From NCBI RefSeq assembly GCF_017068395.1, contig NZ_CP070619.1, forward strand, positions 2,728,001 to 2,792,000: 64,000 bases of DNA, given 5' to 3'. A program made the position numbers and the translations under genes. Under the pieces are notes generated by a model. The model was not told the DNA's origin. It made no database searches and saw only the letters and a list, made by a program, of their open reading frames with translations. Numbering within the stretch: the first letter of the stretch is position 1; each line of letters opens with the position of its first letter. Positions 1-6,754 of the stretch are shown in pieces. This stretch comes from Rhodococcus pseudokoreensis (GTDB taxonomy: Bacteria > Actinomycetota > Actinomycetes > Mycobacteriales > Mycobacteriaceae).

Positions 1-31
1 GGGGCCGTTCCCGTTGTGACGTGGCTTCAGA

Positions 32-58
32 GTGGTCACAGACGAGGTGTGTGACCAC
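32..58. repeat. Perfect 9-bp inverted repeat near the element end
   Basis: GTGGTCACA at 32-40 is the exact reverse complement of TGTGACCAC at 50-58, with a 9-nt centre. It lies about 100 bp inside the tRNA-Lys junction, on the side that would belong to the integrated element. It could be a terminator stem or a protein-binding dyad; no T-run follows. Confidence 0.5.
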
Positions 59-70
59 ATCACTAGACGT

Positions 71-105
71 CACCAGGTGGCAGACGAAACGCCCGCCACC
101 TGGTG
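71..105. repeat. Perfect 11-bp inverted repeat near the element end
   Basis: CACCAGGTGGC at 71-81 pairs perfectly with GCCACCTGGTG at 95-105 across a 13-nt loop. With the dyad at 32-58 it makes two strong hairpins in the last 160 bp of the presumed element. The role is unknown: terminator or recombinase/excisionase site are both possible. Confidence 0.5.
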
Positions 106-156
106 AAACAGTTCCTAGGAATCACTCGACATCATCAGGCATCACGTCGGGGTTCT

Positions 157-202
157 GACTTTTAATCCGCAGGTCGTAGGTTCGAGCCCTACTGGGGGCA
201 CC
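157..202 (+). other. 3' half of tRNA-Lys(TTT): attachment site (attR) of an integrated element
   Basis: The sequence holds the anticodon loop CTTTTAA (159-165, anticodon TTT), 3' anticodon stem TCCGC, variable loop AGGTC, a complete T arm (GTAGG, TTCGAGC, CCTAC at 176-192), 3' acceptor strand TGGGGGC and discriminator A plus CC. The 5' half is missing: the 5' anticodon-stem position reads TCTGA and cannot fully pair with TCCGC, and no GCCCCC acceptor strand lies upstream. Tyrosine-recombinase elements that target tRNA 3' ends leave exactly this fragment at the distal junction. The element would lie to the left, outside the window, with the intact tRNA at its far end. Confidence 0.8.
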
Positions 203-204
203 GT

Positions 205-228
205 CCTGACCAGTTCATCCTGGTCAGG
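205..228 (+). terminator. Hairpin, probable former tRNA-Lys terminator
   Basis: CCTGACCAG (205-213) and CTGGTCAGG (220-228) form a perfect 9-bp stem with a 6-nt loop directly after the tRNA 3' end. No T-run follows, as is common in actinobacteria. Its place fits the original terminator of the target tRNA, left on the chromosomal side of the junction. Between it and the gene at 393 I see two more short hairpins (273-293 and 306-333) and no coding sequence. Confidence 0.55.
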
Positions 229-392
229 TAGTGCGATAGACGTGTTCGGAGCGGCGGAGTGGTCACCATGTGGCCGCCCGTCGACCGGGCGGCGTACTCA
301 CCCTTGGTCGCGGGATGTCGAGAATCCGCGACCGGCTCCGTCCCCGCAGTGACCACGGCCACAATGGGCCGTACCTCACCAAGGAGTTCGCG

Positions 393-812
393 ATGGCCAA
401 GTACCTACTGCTCAAGCACTACCGCGGCGCGCCGGCGGCGGTCAACGACGTGCCGATGGCCCAGTGGACGCCGGAGGAGATCTCCGCGCACGTGCAGTAC
501 ATGCAGGATTTCGCGGCCAAGCTGGAGCGGACCGGCGAGTTCGTCGACGGTCAGGCACTCGCCCCGGAGGGCACGTTCGTCCGCTACGACGGCGAGGGAC
601 GCCCACCGGTCACGGACGGCCCCTTCGCGGAGACGAAGGACCTGATCGCCGGCTGGATGATGATCGACGTCGACACCTACGAGCGGGCGCTCGAACTCGC
701 CGGCGAGCTGTCCGCGGCGCCGGGTGCGGGCGGGAAGCCGATCCACGAATGGCTCGAGCTGCGCCCGTTCCTGACCGCACCCTCGACCACCATGGAGTGC
801 CACGGTGGATGA
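393..812 (+). CDS. YCII/DGPF-domain protein paired with ECF sigma factor
   Basis: 139-residue soluble protein of the YCII-related family. It carries the diagnostic DGPF motif (in VTDGPFAETKDLI, around residues 72-84) and starts MAKYLLLKHY. The ATG at 393 is chosen because AAGGAG sits at 381-386; longer in-frame starts lack a ribosome site. Its stop (810-812) overlaps the GTG of the sigma factor, so the two are translationally coupled. DGPF proteins are the standard genomic partners of ECF42 sigma factors. Their biochemical role is not established; some YCII proteins are enzymes acting on small organic acids, but no function is claimed here. Confidence 0.9.
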   Translation: MAKYLLLKHYRGAPAAVNDVPMAQWTPEEISAHVQYMQDFAAKLERTGEFVDGQALAPEGTFVRYDGEGRPPVTDGPFAETKDLIAGWMMIDVDTYERALELAGELSAAPGAGGKPIHEWLELRPFLTAPSTTMECHGG

Positions 813-1950
813 GGCGGTACTGCGCGCCCTCACCCCCACGGTGATCGGGATCCTCGTCCGCCGCGGAGCCGACTTCGCGGCGGCCGAGGATGCCGTGCAG
901 GACGCCCTGGTCGAGGCCGTGCGCGTGTGGCCGGACGACCCGCCGCGCGACCCCAAGGGCTGGCTGGTCACCGTGGCCTGGCGGAAGTTCCTCGACACCG
1001 CCCGCGCCCATTCCTCCCGCAGGCAGCGCGAGGAACGCATCGAGGCCGAGCCGGTGCCCGGACCGATCGAGGCGGTCGACGACACGCTCCAGCTGTATTT
1101 CCTGTGCGCGCACCCGTCCCTGACACCGGCATCGTCCGTCGCACTCACGCTGCGCGCGGTCGGCGGCCTGACGACGCGTCAGATCGCGCAGGCCTACCTG
1201 GTGCCGGAGGCGACGATGGCCCAGCGCATCAGCCGGGCCAAGCGGACCGTTTCGGGCGTCCGGTTCAACCAGCCCGGCGACGTCGCGACGGTGCTGCGGG
1301 TCCTCTACCTGGTGTTCAACGAGGGGTATTCCGGCGAGCTCGACCTCGCCGCCGAGGCGATCCGGCTGACTCGCCAGCTCGCGGCGGCGATCGACCACCC
1401 GGAGGTCGCGGGACTGCTCGCGCTCATGCTGCTCCACCACGCGCGGCGCCCCGCCCGGACCGCCCCCGACGGCAGCCTCGTACCGCTCGCCGAACAGGAC
1501 CGCCGCCTGTGGGACACCCGCATGATCGCCGAGGGCGTCGACATACTCCAGGCGGCACTGGCCCGCGACCGCCTGGGCGAGTTCCAGGCCCAGGCCGCCA
1601 TCGCCGCGCTCCACGCCGACGCCCGGGCGGCCGAGGAGACCGACTGGGTGCAGATCGTCGAGTGGTACGACGAACTGGTGCACCTCACCGACAGCCCGGT
1701 GGCCCGCCTCAACCGGGCCGTCGCGGTCGGCGAGGCCGACGGCCCGCGCGCCGGGCTGGCCGCACTCGCGGCGCTAGACGACGCGCTGCCCCGTCACACC
1801 GCGGTGGCGGCGTATCTCCACGAGCGGGACGGCGACCTGGCAACGGCGGCACGGCTCTACGCGGAGGCGGCCGACAAGGCGCCCAACCTCCCCGAACGCG
1901 ACCACCTCACACGACAGGCCGCTCGGCTCAACGTGCTACTGCGCAGCTGA
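805..1950 (+). CDS. ECF42-type RNA polymerase sigma factor with C-terminal extension
   Basis: 381-residue extracytoplasmic-function sigma factor. Sigma region 2 spans about residues 10-75 and region 4 about 100-160, with a helix-turn-helix around LTTRQIAQAYLVPEATMAQRI. A long helical extension after residue 165 begins with the FNEGYSG motif of the DUF6596/SnoaL-like-free ECF42 class and contains TPR-like helices. The GTG start overlaps the upstream DGPF gene. This class lacks an anti-sigma factor, and control is thought to run through the extension and DGPF partner. The promoters it recognises cannot be read from this window. Confidence 0.9.
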   Translation: MDEAVLRALTPTVIGILVRRGADFAAAEDAVQDALVEAVRVWPDDPPRDPKGWLVTVAWRKFLDTARAHSSRRQREERIEAEPVPGPIEAVDDTLQLYFLCAHPSLTPASSVALTLRAVGGLTTRQIAQAYLVPEATMAQRISRAKRTVSGVRFNQPGDVATVLRVLYLVFNEGYSGELDLAAEAIRLTRQLAAAIDHPEVAGLLALMLLHHARRPARTAPDGSLVPLAEQDRRLWDTRMIAEGVDILQAALARDRLGEFQAQAAIAALHADARAAEETDWVQIVEWYDELVHLTDSPVARLNRAVAVGEADGPRAGLAALAALDDALPRHTAVAAYLHERDGDLATAARLYAEAADKAPNLPERDHLTRQAARLNVLLRS

Positions 1951-1957
1951 GCGGCCC

Positions 1958-2548
1958 TCACTCGCGGCCCGGCGCGTCCTCCACCGAGGGCACCCGGATC
2001 AACCGCCGAACCGCCTCGACAGCGGTGTGCCGCCGCTGCGCCACCGTGCGCTCCCCCGACTTCCTGCCGCCGGGTGCGGTGGCCAGCGACCGGGCGATGT
2101 CGGTGATCACGAGCAGCAGTTCGCCTGCGTTCCACGACGGATCGACGAACCCCTCCTGCTGCCCTCGGCGAATCTCGGCGGCCTTGGGCCGGAGGGTGAC
2201 GATCCGGGCGTCGCTGTCCGCGATCTGCTCCCGCATCTCGAGGTCGGCCCACTCCTGCAGCCGCGCGTTCTCGGGGTGCGCCACGTAGTCGTCGAACAAG
2301 CGGCCCGCGTACCCCGGCAGATCGTCGCCCCGCAGAGCCGTCTGTTCCGTCGTCTCCGCGATCCATTGCTGGATGACGGCGTCGAACAGCGCTTCCTTGC
2401 TGTCGAAGTACGCGTACAGGCGGTCCTTGCTCGCCCGGGCCGCCTCCGCGATGCGGTTGATCCGGGCCCCGGCGACTCCGTAGCGGGCGAATTCGTCCTT
2501 GGCCGCGGCGAGGATCCGCTCGCGCGTGGCTTCTCCCGCTGATCGCAT
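1958..2548 (-). CDS. TetR-family transcriptional repressor
   Basis: 196-residue regulator with an N-terminal TetR helix-turn-helix (residues about 8-55, TRERILAAAKDEFARYGVAG then the recognition helix SKDRLYAYFDSKEALF). The C-terminal ligand domain is of the type with a TetR_C HTH partner fold. The gene is divergent from the GXWXG/alcohol dehydrogenase pair, and two matching dyads lie in between (2572-2591 and 2607-2624). It therefore probably represses itself and the divergent operon. The effector is unknown; an aldehyde, alcohol or xenobiotic is plausible given the dehydrogenase. Confidence 0.9.
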   Translation of the reverse strand: MRSAGEATRERILAAAKDEFARYGVAGARINRIAEAARASKDRLYAYFDSKEALFDAVIQQWIAETTEQTALRGDDLPGYAGRLFDDYVAHPENARLQEWADLEMREQIADSDARIVTLRPKAAEIRRGQQEGFVDPSWNAGELLLVITDIARSLATAPGGRKSGERTVAQRRHTAVEAVRRLIRVPSVEDAPGRE

Positions 2549-2571
2549 GGCGACATCCTAAATCGCCCGTT

Positions 2572-2591
2572 GCCGAACCATCTGGTTCGGC
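2572..2591. promoter_or_regulatory. TetR operator 1
   Basis: GCCGAACCA and TGGTTCGGC form a perfect 9-bp dyad around a 2-bp centre, 24 bp upstream of the TetR start codon. The length and symmetry are typical of TetR-family operators. Confidence 0.6.
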
Positions 2592-2606
2592 GTAGCGTGC
2601 GCGTTG

Positions 2607-2624
2607 ACGAACAACTTGGTTCGG
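2607..2624. promoter_or_regulatory. TetR operator 2
   Basis: ACGAACAACTTGGTTCGG repeats the pattern of operator 1 (CCGAACCATCTGGTTCGG) with 14 of 18 bases alike, 34 bp further on. That is about three helical turns, so two dimers could bind the same DNA face. It sits 45 bp before the GXWXG gene. Confidence 0.55.
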
Positions 2625-2668
2625 AAACTCTTCGACCTGCACCTCCACACGAGACCCGAGGTACGACC

Positions 2669-3142
2669 ATGGACATCGACCAGGCCCGCAGCACGTTCCA
2701 CGAGCTTCGACAGCGCGACACCGGCGTCTCCCCCGACGAACTCGACACTGTGTGGGCGGCACTCGACACCGTGCGGGCCGAGGACATCCTCGGCGCCTGG
2801 AAGGGCGACGACTTCGCCACCGGACACCGCCTGCACGACAAGCTGGTCGCGAGCCGCTGGCACGGAAAGACGTTCCAGTCCCTCGAGGACGCGAAGCCGT
2901 TGATCTGCCGCGACGCGGACGGCAACCTCTACTCCGACGTCGAGGGCGGCAACGGCGAGGCCAGTCTGTGGAACATCGAGTTCCGGGGCGAGGTCACCGC
3001 GACCATGGTCTACGACGGCGCCCCCATCTTCGATCACTTCAAGAAGGTGGACGACTCGACGCTCATGGGCATCATGAACGGCAAGTCCGCACTGGTCCTC
3101 GACGGCGGCAGGCACTACTACTTCCTCCTGGAACGGGACTGA
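2669..3142 (+). CDS. GXWXG / DUF4334 domain protein
   Basis: 157-residue soluble protein with the GXWXG motif (GAWKG, near residue 37) followed by a DUF4334-type C-terminal half. Such two-domain proteins recur in actinobacteria and often sit beside oxidoreductases; no reaction is known. The ATG at 2669 is preferred to in-frame codons further upstream, which lie inside the operator region. It is the first gene of a likely two-gene operon with the alcohol dehydrogenase (49 bp gap) under the divergent TetR regulator. Confidence 0.8.
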   Translation: MDIDQARSTFHELRQRDTGVSPDELDTVWAALDTVRAEDILGAWKGDDFATGHRLHDKLVASRWHGKTFQSLEDAKPLICRDADGNLYSDVEGGNGEASLWNIEFRGEVTATMVYDGAPIFDHFKKVDDSTLMGIMNGKSALVLDGGRHYYFLLERD

Positions 3143-3191
3143 GATCCCGGTCGTGTCCCAGCCCCCACTGCGCGGAACCCGAGGAACAGCA

Positions 3192-4280
3192 ATGCAGGTC
3201 ACGGCAGCCGTCACCCGCGGCCCCGATTCTCCGTTCACGCTGGAGACGGTCGAACTCGACGAGCCCCGCGCGGACGAGGTTCTGGTGCGGATCGTCGCCA
3301 CCGGCCTGTGCCACACGGACCTCGTCACCAAAGCGGCGCTCCCCCACGCCGTCGGTCCGGCCGTCCTCGGGCACGAGGGTGCCGGGATCGTGGTGGACGT
3401 CGGGCCACGCGTGAGCGGGATAGCGCCCGGCGATCACGTGATTCTCAGCTACCGCCACTGCGGTGACTGCGATCAATGCCGAAATGCGGGTCCGGCTTAC
3501 TGCGTCGACGCGCACCGCTTGAACAGTTCGGGCAGGCGCGCGGACGGCTCGGCCACCGTCACTCAGGACGGCGCACCGGTGCGCGCCGCCTTCTTCGGCC
3601 AGTCCAGCTTCGCCGACCACGTTCTCGCGACGGCCGACAACATCGTCGTCGTCGGCGAGTCCGTCGACCTGGCCGCCGCGGCGCCGCTCGGCTGCGGGTT
3701 CCAGACGGGTGCCGGTGCGGTACTGAACGTGCTCCGCCCCGGCATCGACTCGAGTGTGGTCGTCTTCGGCGCGGGCAGCGTCGGGTTCGCCGCACTGCTC
3801 GCCGCCCGATCGGTGGGCGTCGCAACGCTTTTCGCGGTCGATCCGGTACCGGCGCGACGTGCGCTCGCGGCGGAGTTCGGCGCGGTCGCAATCGATCCCG
3901 GGACGCGAGACGTCGTCGCGGCGATCCGCGCGGCGACCGGCGGCGGTGCCACCCACACCCTGGACACGACAGGAATCCCCGCCGTCGTCGGTCAGGCGCT
4001 GTCGTCGCTGCGGGCGCGAGGCAGCGCGGTGGTCGTCGGACTGGGCGCACCCGAAGTCACGGTGAACATTCAGGACCTGATGCTGAACGGCAAGACTCTC
4101 CGAGGCTGCGTCGAGGGCGATTCGTCCGTGCAGCAGTTCATTCCGCAGTTGCTGGCGCTGCACGCCGAGGGGAGGTTCCCGTTCGACCGCCTCGTCACCG
4201 AGTACCGGTTCCAGGACATCAACCGCGCCGTCGCCGATCAGGCTGCCGGCGCGGTGATCAAGCCCGTGCTCGTGTGGTGA
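3192..4280 (+). CDS. Zinc-dependent alcohol dehydrogenase (aryl/benzyl alcohol type)
   Basis: 362-residue medium-chain dehydrogenase. Catalytic zinc ligands are visible as Cys in GLCHTD, His-Glu in LGHEGAG and Cys in GCGFQTGAG; the structural zinc lobe is the four-cysteine run YRHCGDCDQCRNAGPAYC. The NAD(P) Rossmann motif is FGAGSVG, followed by an acidic residue (AVDP) that favours NAD. The layout resembles aryl-alcohol dehydrogenases that oxidise aromatic or terpene alcohols. ATG 3192 follows GAGGAACAGCA; a GTG 39 nt upstream is an alternative. Co-transcription with the GXWXG gene and control by the divergent TetR are inferred. Confidence 0.9.
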   Translation: MQVTAAVTRGPDSPFTLETVELDEPRADEVLVRIVATGLCHTDLVTKAALPHAVGPAVLGHEGAGIVVDVGPRVSGIAPGDHVILSYRHCGDCDQCRNAGPAYCVDAHRLNSSGRRADGSATVTQDGAPVRAAFFGQSSFADHVLATADNIVVVGESVDLAAAAPLGCGFQTGAGAVLNVLRPGIDSSVVVFGAGSVGFAALLAARSVGVATLFAVDPVPARRALAAEFGAVAIDPGTRDVVAAIRAATGGGATHTLDTTGIPAVVGQALSSLRARGSAVVVGLGAPEVTVNIQDLMLNGKTLRGCVEGDSSVQQFIPQLLALHAEGRFPFDRLVTEYRFQDINRAVADQAAGAVIKPVLVW

Positions 4281-4283
4281 ATC

Positions 4284-4877
4284 TCAGGGCGCGGCGGGTG
4301 ACGGCCCGTCGCCGGTGGTCTGCCCGCCATTCGCTTTCGTGTCCCTGCGCATCTCGGCGAGATCCTCACCGCGCTTGCGGTACGTGAAGCTGACTCCGGC
4401 GACGCCGAGGAACAGCACCACTCCGATGATGGCGCCGGCGAGCGACGCACCGCGGAAGCCGGGCGCGTCGACGTCCATGATCCGTTCGCCGGCGTGCGCC
4501 GCACTGTTGCCGCCGAGCACCACGCTGAGCGTCAGCAGATTGGGCAGCACCACAAGGACTCCGAGGATCAGGAGCACGATCTGCACGGGCTTGAACCGGC
4601 GCCTGCGGAACAGCCGCCACGCCCCGCGGAACAGCAGCAGGGGCAGCAGAGTGCACAGGGTGCCGAACAACAGTCCCCACAGGATGCCGCCGCCGAAGCT
4701 GCCGTCCGCCATTCCGCCCACGTTCTGCGCCCACGCCCGGGGGAGGTACGCCGCGAGGATGAAATACGCGATGACGAGCACCACGAGAAGGACGGCGATC
4801 CCGATGGCCTTCTTGGCCCACGACGGCAGTCCCGACTTCGCCGGTGTGGCGGTGGGTGCGCTGTTGTCGGTCGTCAT
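4284..4877 (-). CDS. Small multi-pass membrane protein of unknown function
   Basis: 197-residue protein with four predicted membrane segments: about residues 22-45 (IGIAVLLVVLVIAYFILAAY), 62-84, 98-120 and 143-163. It has a proline/threonine-rich cytoplasmic-like start and a charged tail. I do not recognise the family. Its ATG overlaps the stop of the upstream MmcQ/YjbR gene (ATGA), so the two form one transcript. The gene ends 3 nt from the convergent alcohol dehydrogenase stop, leaving no room for a separate terminator. Confidence 0.75.
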   Translation of the reverse strand: MTTDNSAPTATPAKSGLPSWAKKAIGIAVLLVVLVIAYFILAAYLPRAWAQNVGGMADGSFGGGILWGLLFGTLCTLLPLLLFRGAWRLFRRRRFKPVQIVLLILGVLVVLPNLLTLSVVLGGNSAAHAGERIMDVDAPGFRGASLAGAIIGVVLFLGVAGVSFTYRKRGEDLAEMRRDTKANGGQTTGDGPSPAAP

Positions 4878-5263
4878 GACTGGTCTCCCTGCGTCGGCAA
4901 CGGTTCTTCGTCCAGCACCTGCTTGGCCAGTCGCTTCGGCGCGACGAGCGTGTACGACGTCCTGATCCACTCACGCAACTGTTCCCACCGGGGCCCGTCC
5001 GCGTCCGCGACGTCCACTGCGATCCAGCCGTGTCTACCGAGACCGTATCCCGCGGGCTCCGCCCCCGGTTCCGTCGCGACCACCGCTTCCGCCTCGTCGA
5101 CGGTGAGCTTCACCGTCAACCGGGTGGCGTCCACGTCACTGAACACGAAGTTCTTGCCCCGCACCCGGAACGTCGGGTGCCCGTCCCACTGCTCGATGTC
5201 CACCCGTACGGCTTCGGGCAATTCGGCGGCGATCTCTTCGAGGCGGCTCATGTTGTTGCCCAT
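4874..5263 (-). CDS. MmcQ/YjbR-family protein
   Basis: 129-residue small protein with the MmcQ/YjbR (CyaY-like fold) pattern: ...HPTFRVRGKNFVFSD..., TVKLTVDEAEAVV, GYGLGRHGWIAVDV and the closing WIRTSYTLVAPKRL. Family members are proposed DNA- or nucleotide-binding proteins, with no clear role. ATG 5263 is chosen because a -10-like GACAAT (minus strand, 5270-5275) sits 6 nt ahead, which suggests a leaderless mRNA; an internal ATG at 5251 has no ribosome site. It overlaps the downstream membrane gene by ATGA. Confidence 0.8.
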   Translation of the reverse strand: MGNNMSRLEEIAAELPEAVRVDIEQWDGHPTFRVRGKNFVFSDVDATRLTVKLTVDEAEAVVATEPGAEPAGYGLGRHGWIAVDVADADGPRWEQLREWIRTSYTLVAPKRLAKQVLDEEPLPTQGDQS

Positions 5264-5719
5264 GTGACGATTGTCGGCAGCACCCCGACCGACCGCAACA
5301 GGCATAACGGACATACGGGATCCACCAATGCCGGAAGTCCGGGGGTGGCGATATTCACACCTGGGGTGGATCGAATTCCCAGGAGACTCGGAGCCGGACC
5401 AACCGTCCCCAGCGCAACCGCCGACACGGCTCGAGTTGGGGCGGGGAATCTGTGGAGACCCACAAATCTGTGATCGTCCACAACTGCCCGCGCGTCGCGG
5501 TGATGATCTCTCCCTGGGATGATTACGCTGGTCACCGCACACGCAACCTCATCAGTACACTGTCATGTAACAGTTCGCCGCGTGGCGGCGACACATCCCG
5601 GAAGGTCCATTACGGATCGGTAACTTCGACGGTTCCCGGGCCGCCGACGGCGTTTACCAACCTACTTACGGTGCCGTAGGCTGAACAAAGTCAAATTTGA
5701 GCTACTGGAGGCATTACAC
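5264..5719. other. Divergent promoter region, no gene seen
   Basis: 456 bp between the MmcQ gene and desA1. I find no convincing coding sequence. It holds the -10-like GACAAT of the minus-strand gene (5270-5275), a small hairpin TCGCCGC/GCGGCGA at 5575-5591, and the candidate desA1 promoter at 5653-5682. Confidence 0.5.
5653..5682 (+). promoter_or_regulatory. Candidate SigA promoter of desA1
   Basis: TTTACC (5653-5658) and TAGGCT (5677-5682) are spaced by 18 bp. Transcription would start near 5689, giving a 5' leader of about 30 nt with CTGGAGG as ribosome site 10 nt before the ATG. Confidence 0.4.
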
Positions 5720-6676
5720 ATGGCGAGGGACCTGACCCAACTCGAACTGCTGCAGGAGTTGTCGCCGGTTGCAGAAGAGAACGTCAACCGCCACCTCTCC
5801 ATGGCCAAGGAATGGCATCCCCACGACTATGTTCCGTGGGACGAAGGACGCAACTTCGCCGCGATGGGCGGCAGCGATTGGGACCCCGAGCAGTCGCAGC
5901 TCGACGAGGTCGCCAAGGCCGCGATGATCACGAACCTCCTCACCGAGGACAACCTGCCGTCGTACCACCGCGAGATCGCCGAGAACTTCTCGCAGGACGG
6001 CGCGTGGGGAACGTGGGTCGGTCGCTGGACCGCCGAGGAGAACCGACACGGAATCGTGATGCGCGATTACCTCGTCGTGACCCGCGCCGTGGACCCCGTC
6101 CAGCTCGAGCGCTTCCGCATGGAGCACATGACGAACGGCTTCGCGTCCCCCGCCGACGTCGACGCGGGCTTCCTCCACTCCGTCGCGTACGTCACGTTCC
6201 AGGAACTCGCCACCCGCGTGAGCCACCGCAACACCGGTAAGGCGTGCAAGGACCCCATCGCCGACAAGATGCTGCAGCGCATCGCGGCCGACGAGAACCT
6301 GCACATGATCTTCTACCGCAACATGTGCGGTGCGGCCCTCGACCTCGCGCCCGACCAGGCGCTCGAGGCCGTCAACATGATCGTCCAGAACTTCCAGATG
6401 CCGGGCGCCGGTATGCCGAACTTCCGGCGCAACGGTGTCCTCATGGCCAAGCACGGCATCTACGACCTGCGTCAGCACCTCGAAGAGGTCGTGATGCCCG
6501 TCCTGCGCAAGTGGAACATCTTCGAGCGGAACGATTTCACCTCCCGCGGCGAAGAGATCCGCGAGAGCCTCGGCAAGTTCCTCGAGAACCTCGAAGGCCA
6601 GGCCACCAAGTTCGAGGAGCAGCGCGACCGCATGCTGGCCCGCGAGGCCAAGAAGCGCGAGCAGAAGGCTTCCTGA
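5720..6676 (+). CDS. desA1: Acyl-ACP desaturase, DesA1 type
   Basis: 318-residue soluble di-iron desaturase that introduces double bonds into acyl chains on carrier protein, here probably for mycolic acid or fatty acid synthesis. Iron ligands are visible: Glu76 (LTEDNLPSYH), the EENRH box (Glu107, His110), Glu162 (FQELATRVSH) and the DENLH box (Glu192, His195). A charged helical tail ends the protein. It is adjacent to dusB as in mycobacteria. It is monocistronic: its own promoter lies upstream and a strong terminator at 6691-6730 separates it from dusB. The exact acyl substrate is not readable. Confidence 0.92.
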   Translation: MARDLTQLELLQELSPVAEENVNRHLSMAKEWHPHDYVPWDEGRNFAAMGGSDWDPEQSQLDEVAKAAMITNLLTEDNLPSYHREIAENFSQDGAWGTWVGRWTAEENRHGIVMRDYLVVTRAVDPVQLERFRMEHMTNGFASPADVDAGFLHSVAYVTFQELATRVSHRNTGKACKDPIADKMLQRIAADENLHMIFYRNMCGAALDLAPDQALEAVNMIVQNFQMPGAGMPNFRRNGVLMAKHGIYDLRQHLEEVVMPVLRKWNIFERNDFTSRGEEIRESLGKFLENLEGQATKFEEQRDRMLAREAKKREQKAS

Positions 6677-6690
6677 CGTAAACAGTTATC

Positions 6691-6730
6691 CTGTGCCCGG
6701 TACCGGATTCGGTACCGGGCACAGTTTTTT
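6691..6730 (+). terminator. Strong intrinsic terminator of desA1
   Basis: A perfect 15-bp stem (6691-6705 with 6710-6724), GATT loop and six T residues (6725-6730). It is the clearest Rho-independent terminator in the window. Confidence 0.95.
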
Positions 6731-6754
6731 CCAGCACTTTCCCAGAGGTCGTCA

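Noticed and set aside
120..202. A complete tRNA-Lys gene
   Set aside because: Only the 3' half folds. The anticodon stem has two mismatches and no 5' acceptor strand or D arm is found upstream.
927..2288. A 453-codon frame overlapping the ECF sigma gene
   Set aside because: The frame is Pro/Arg/Gly-rich without domains, while the frame at 805-1950 has sigma regions 2 and 4.
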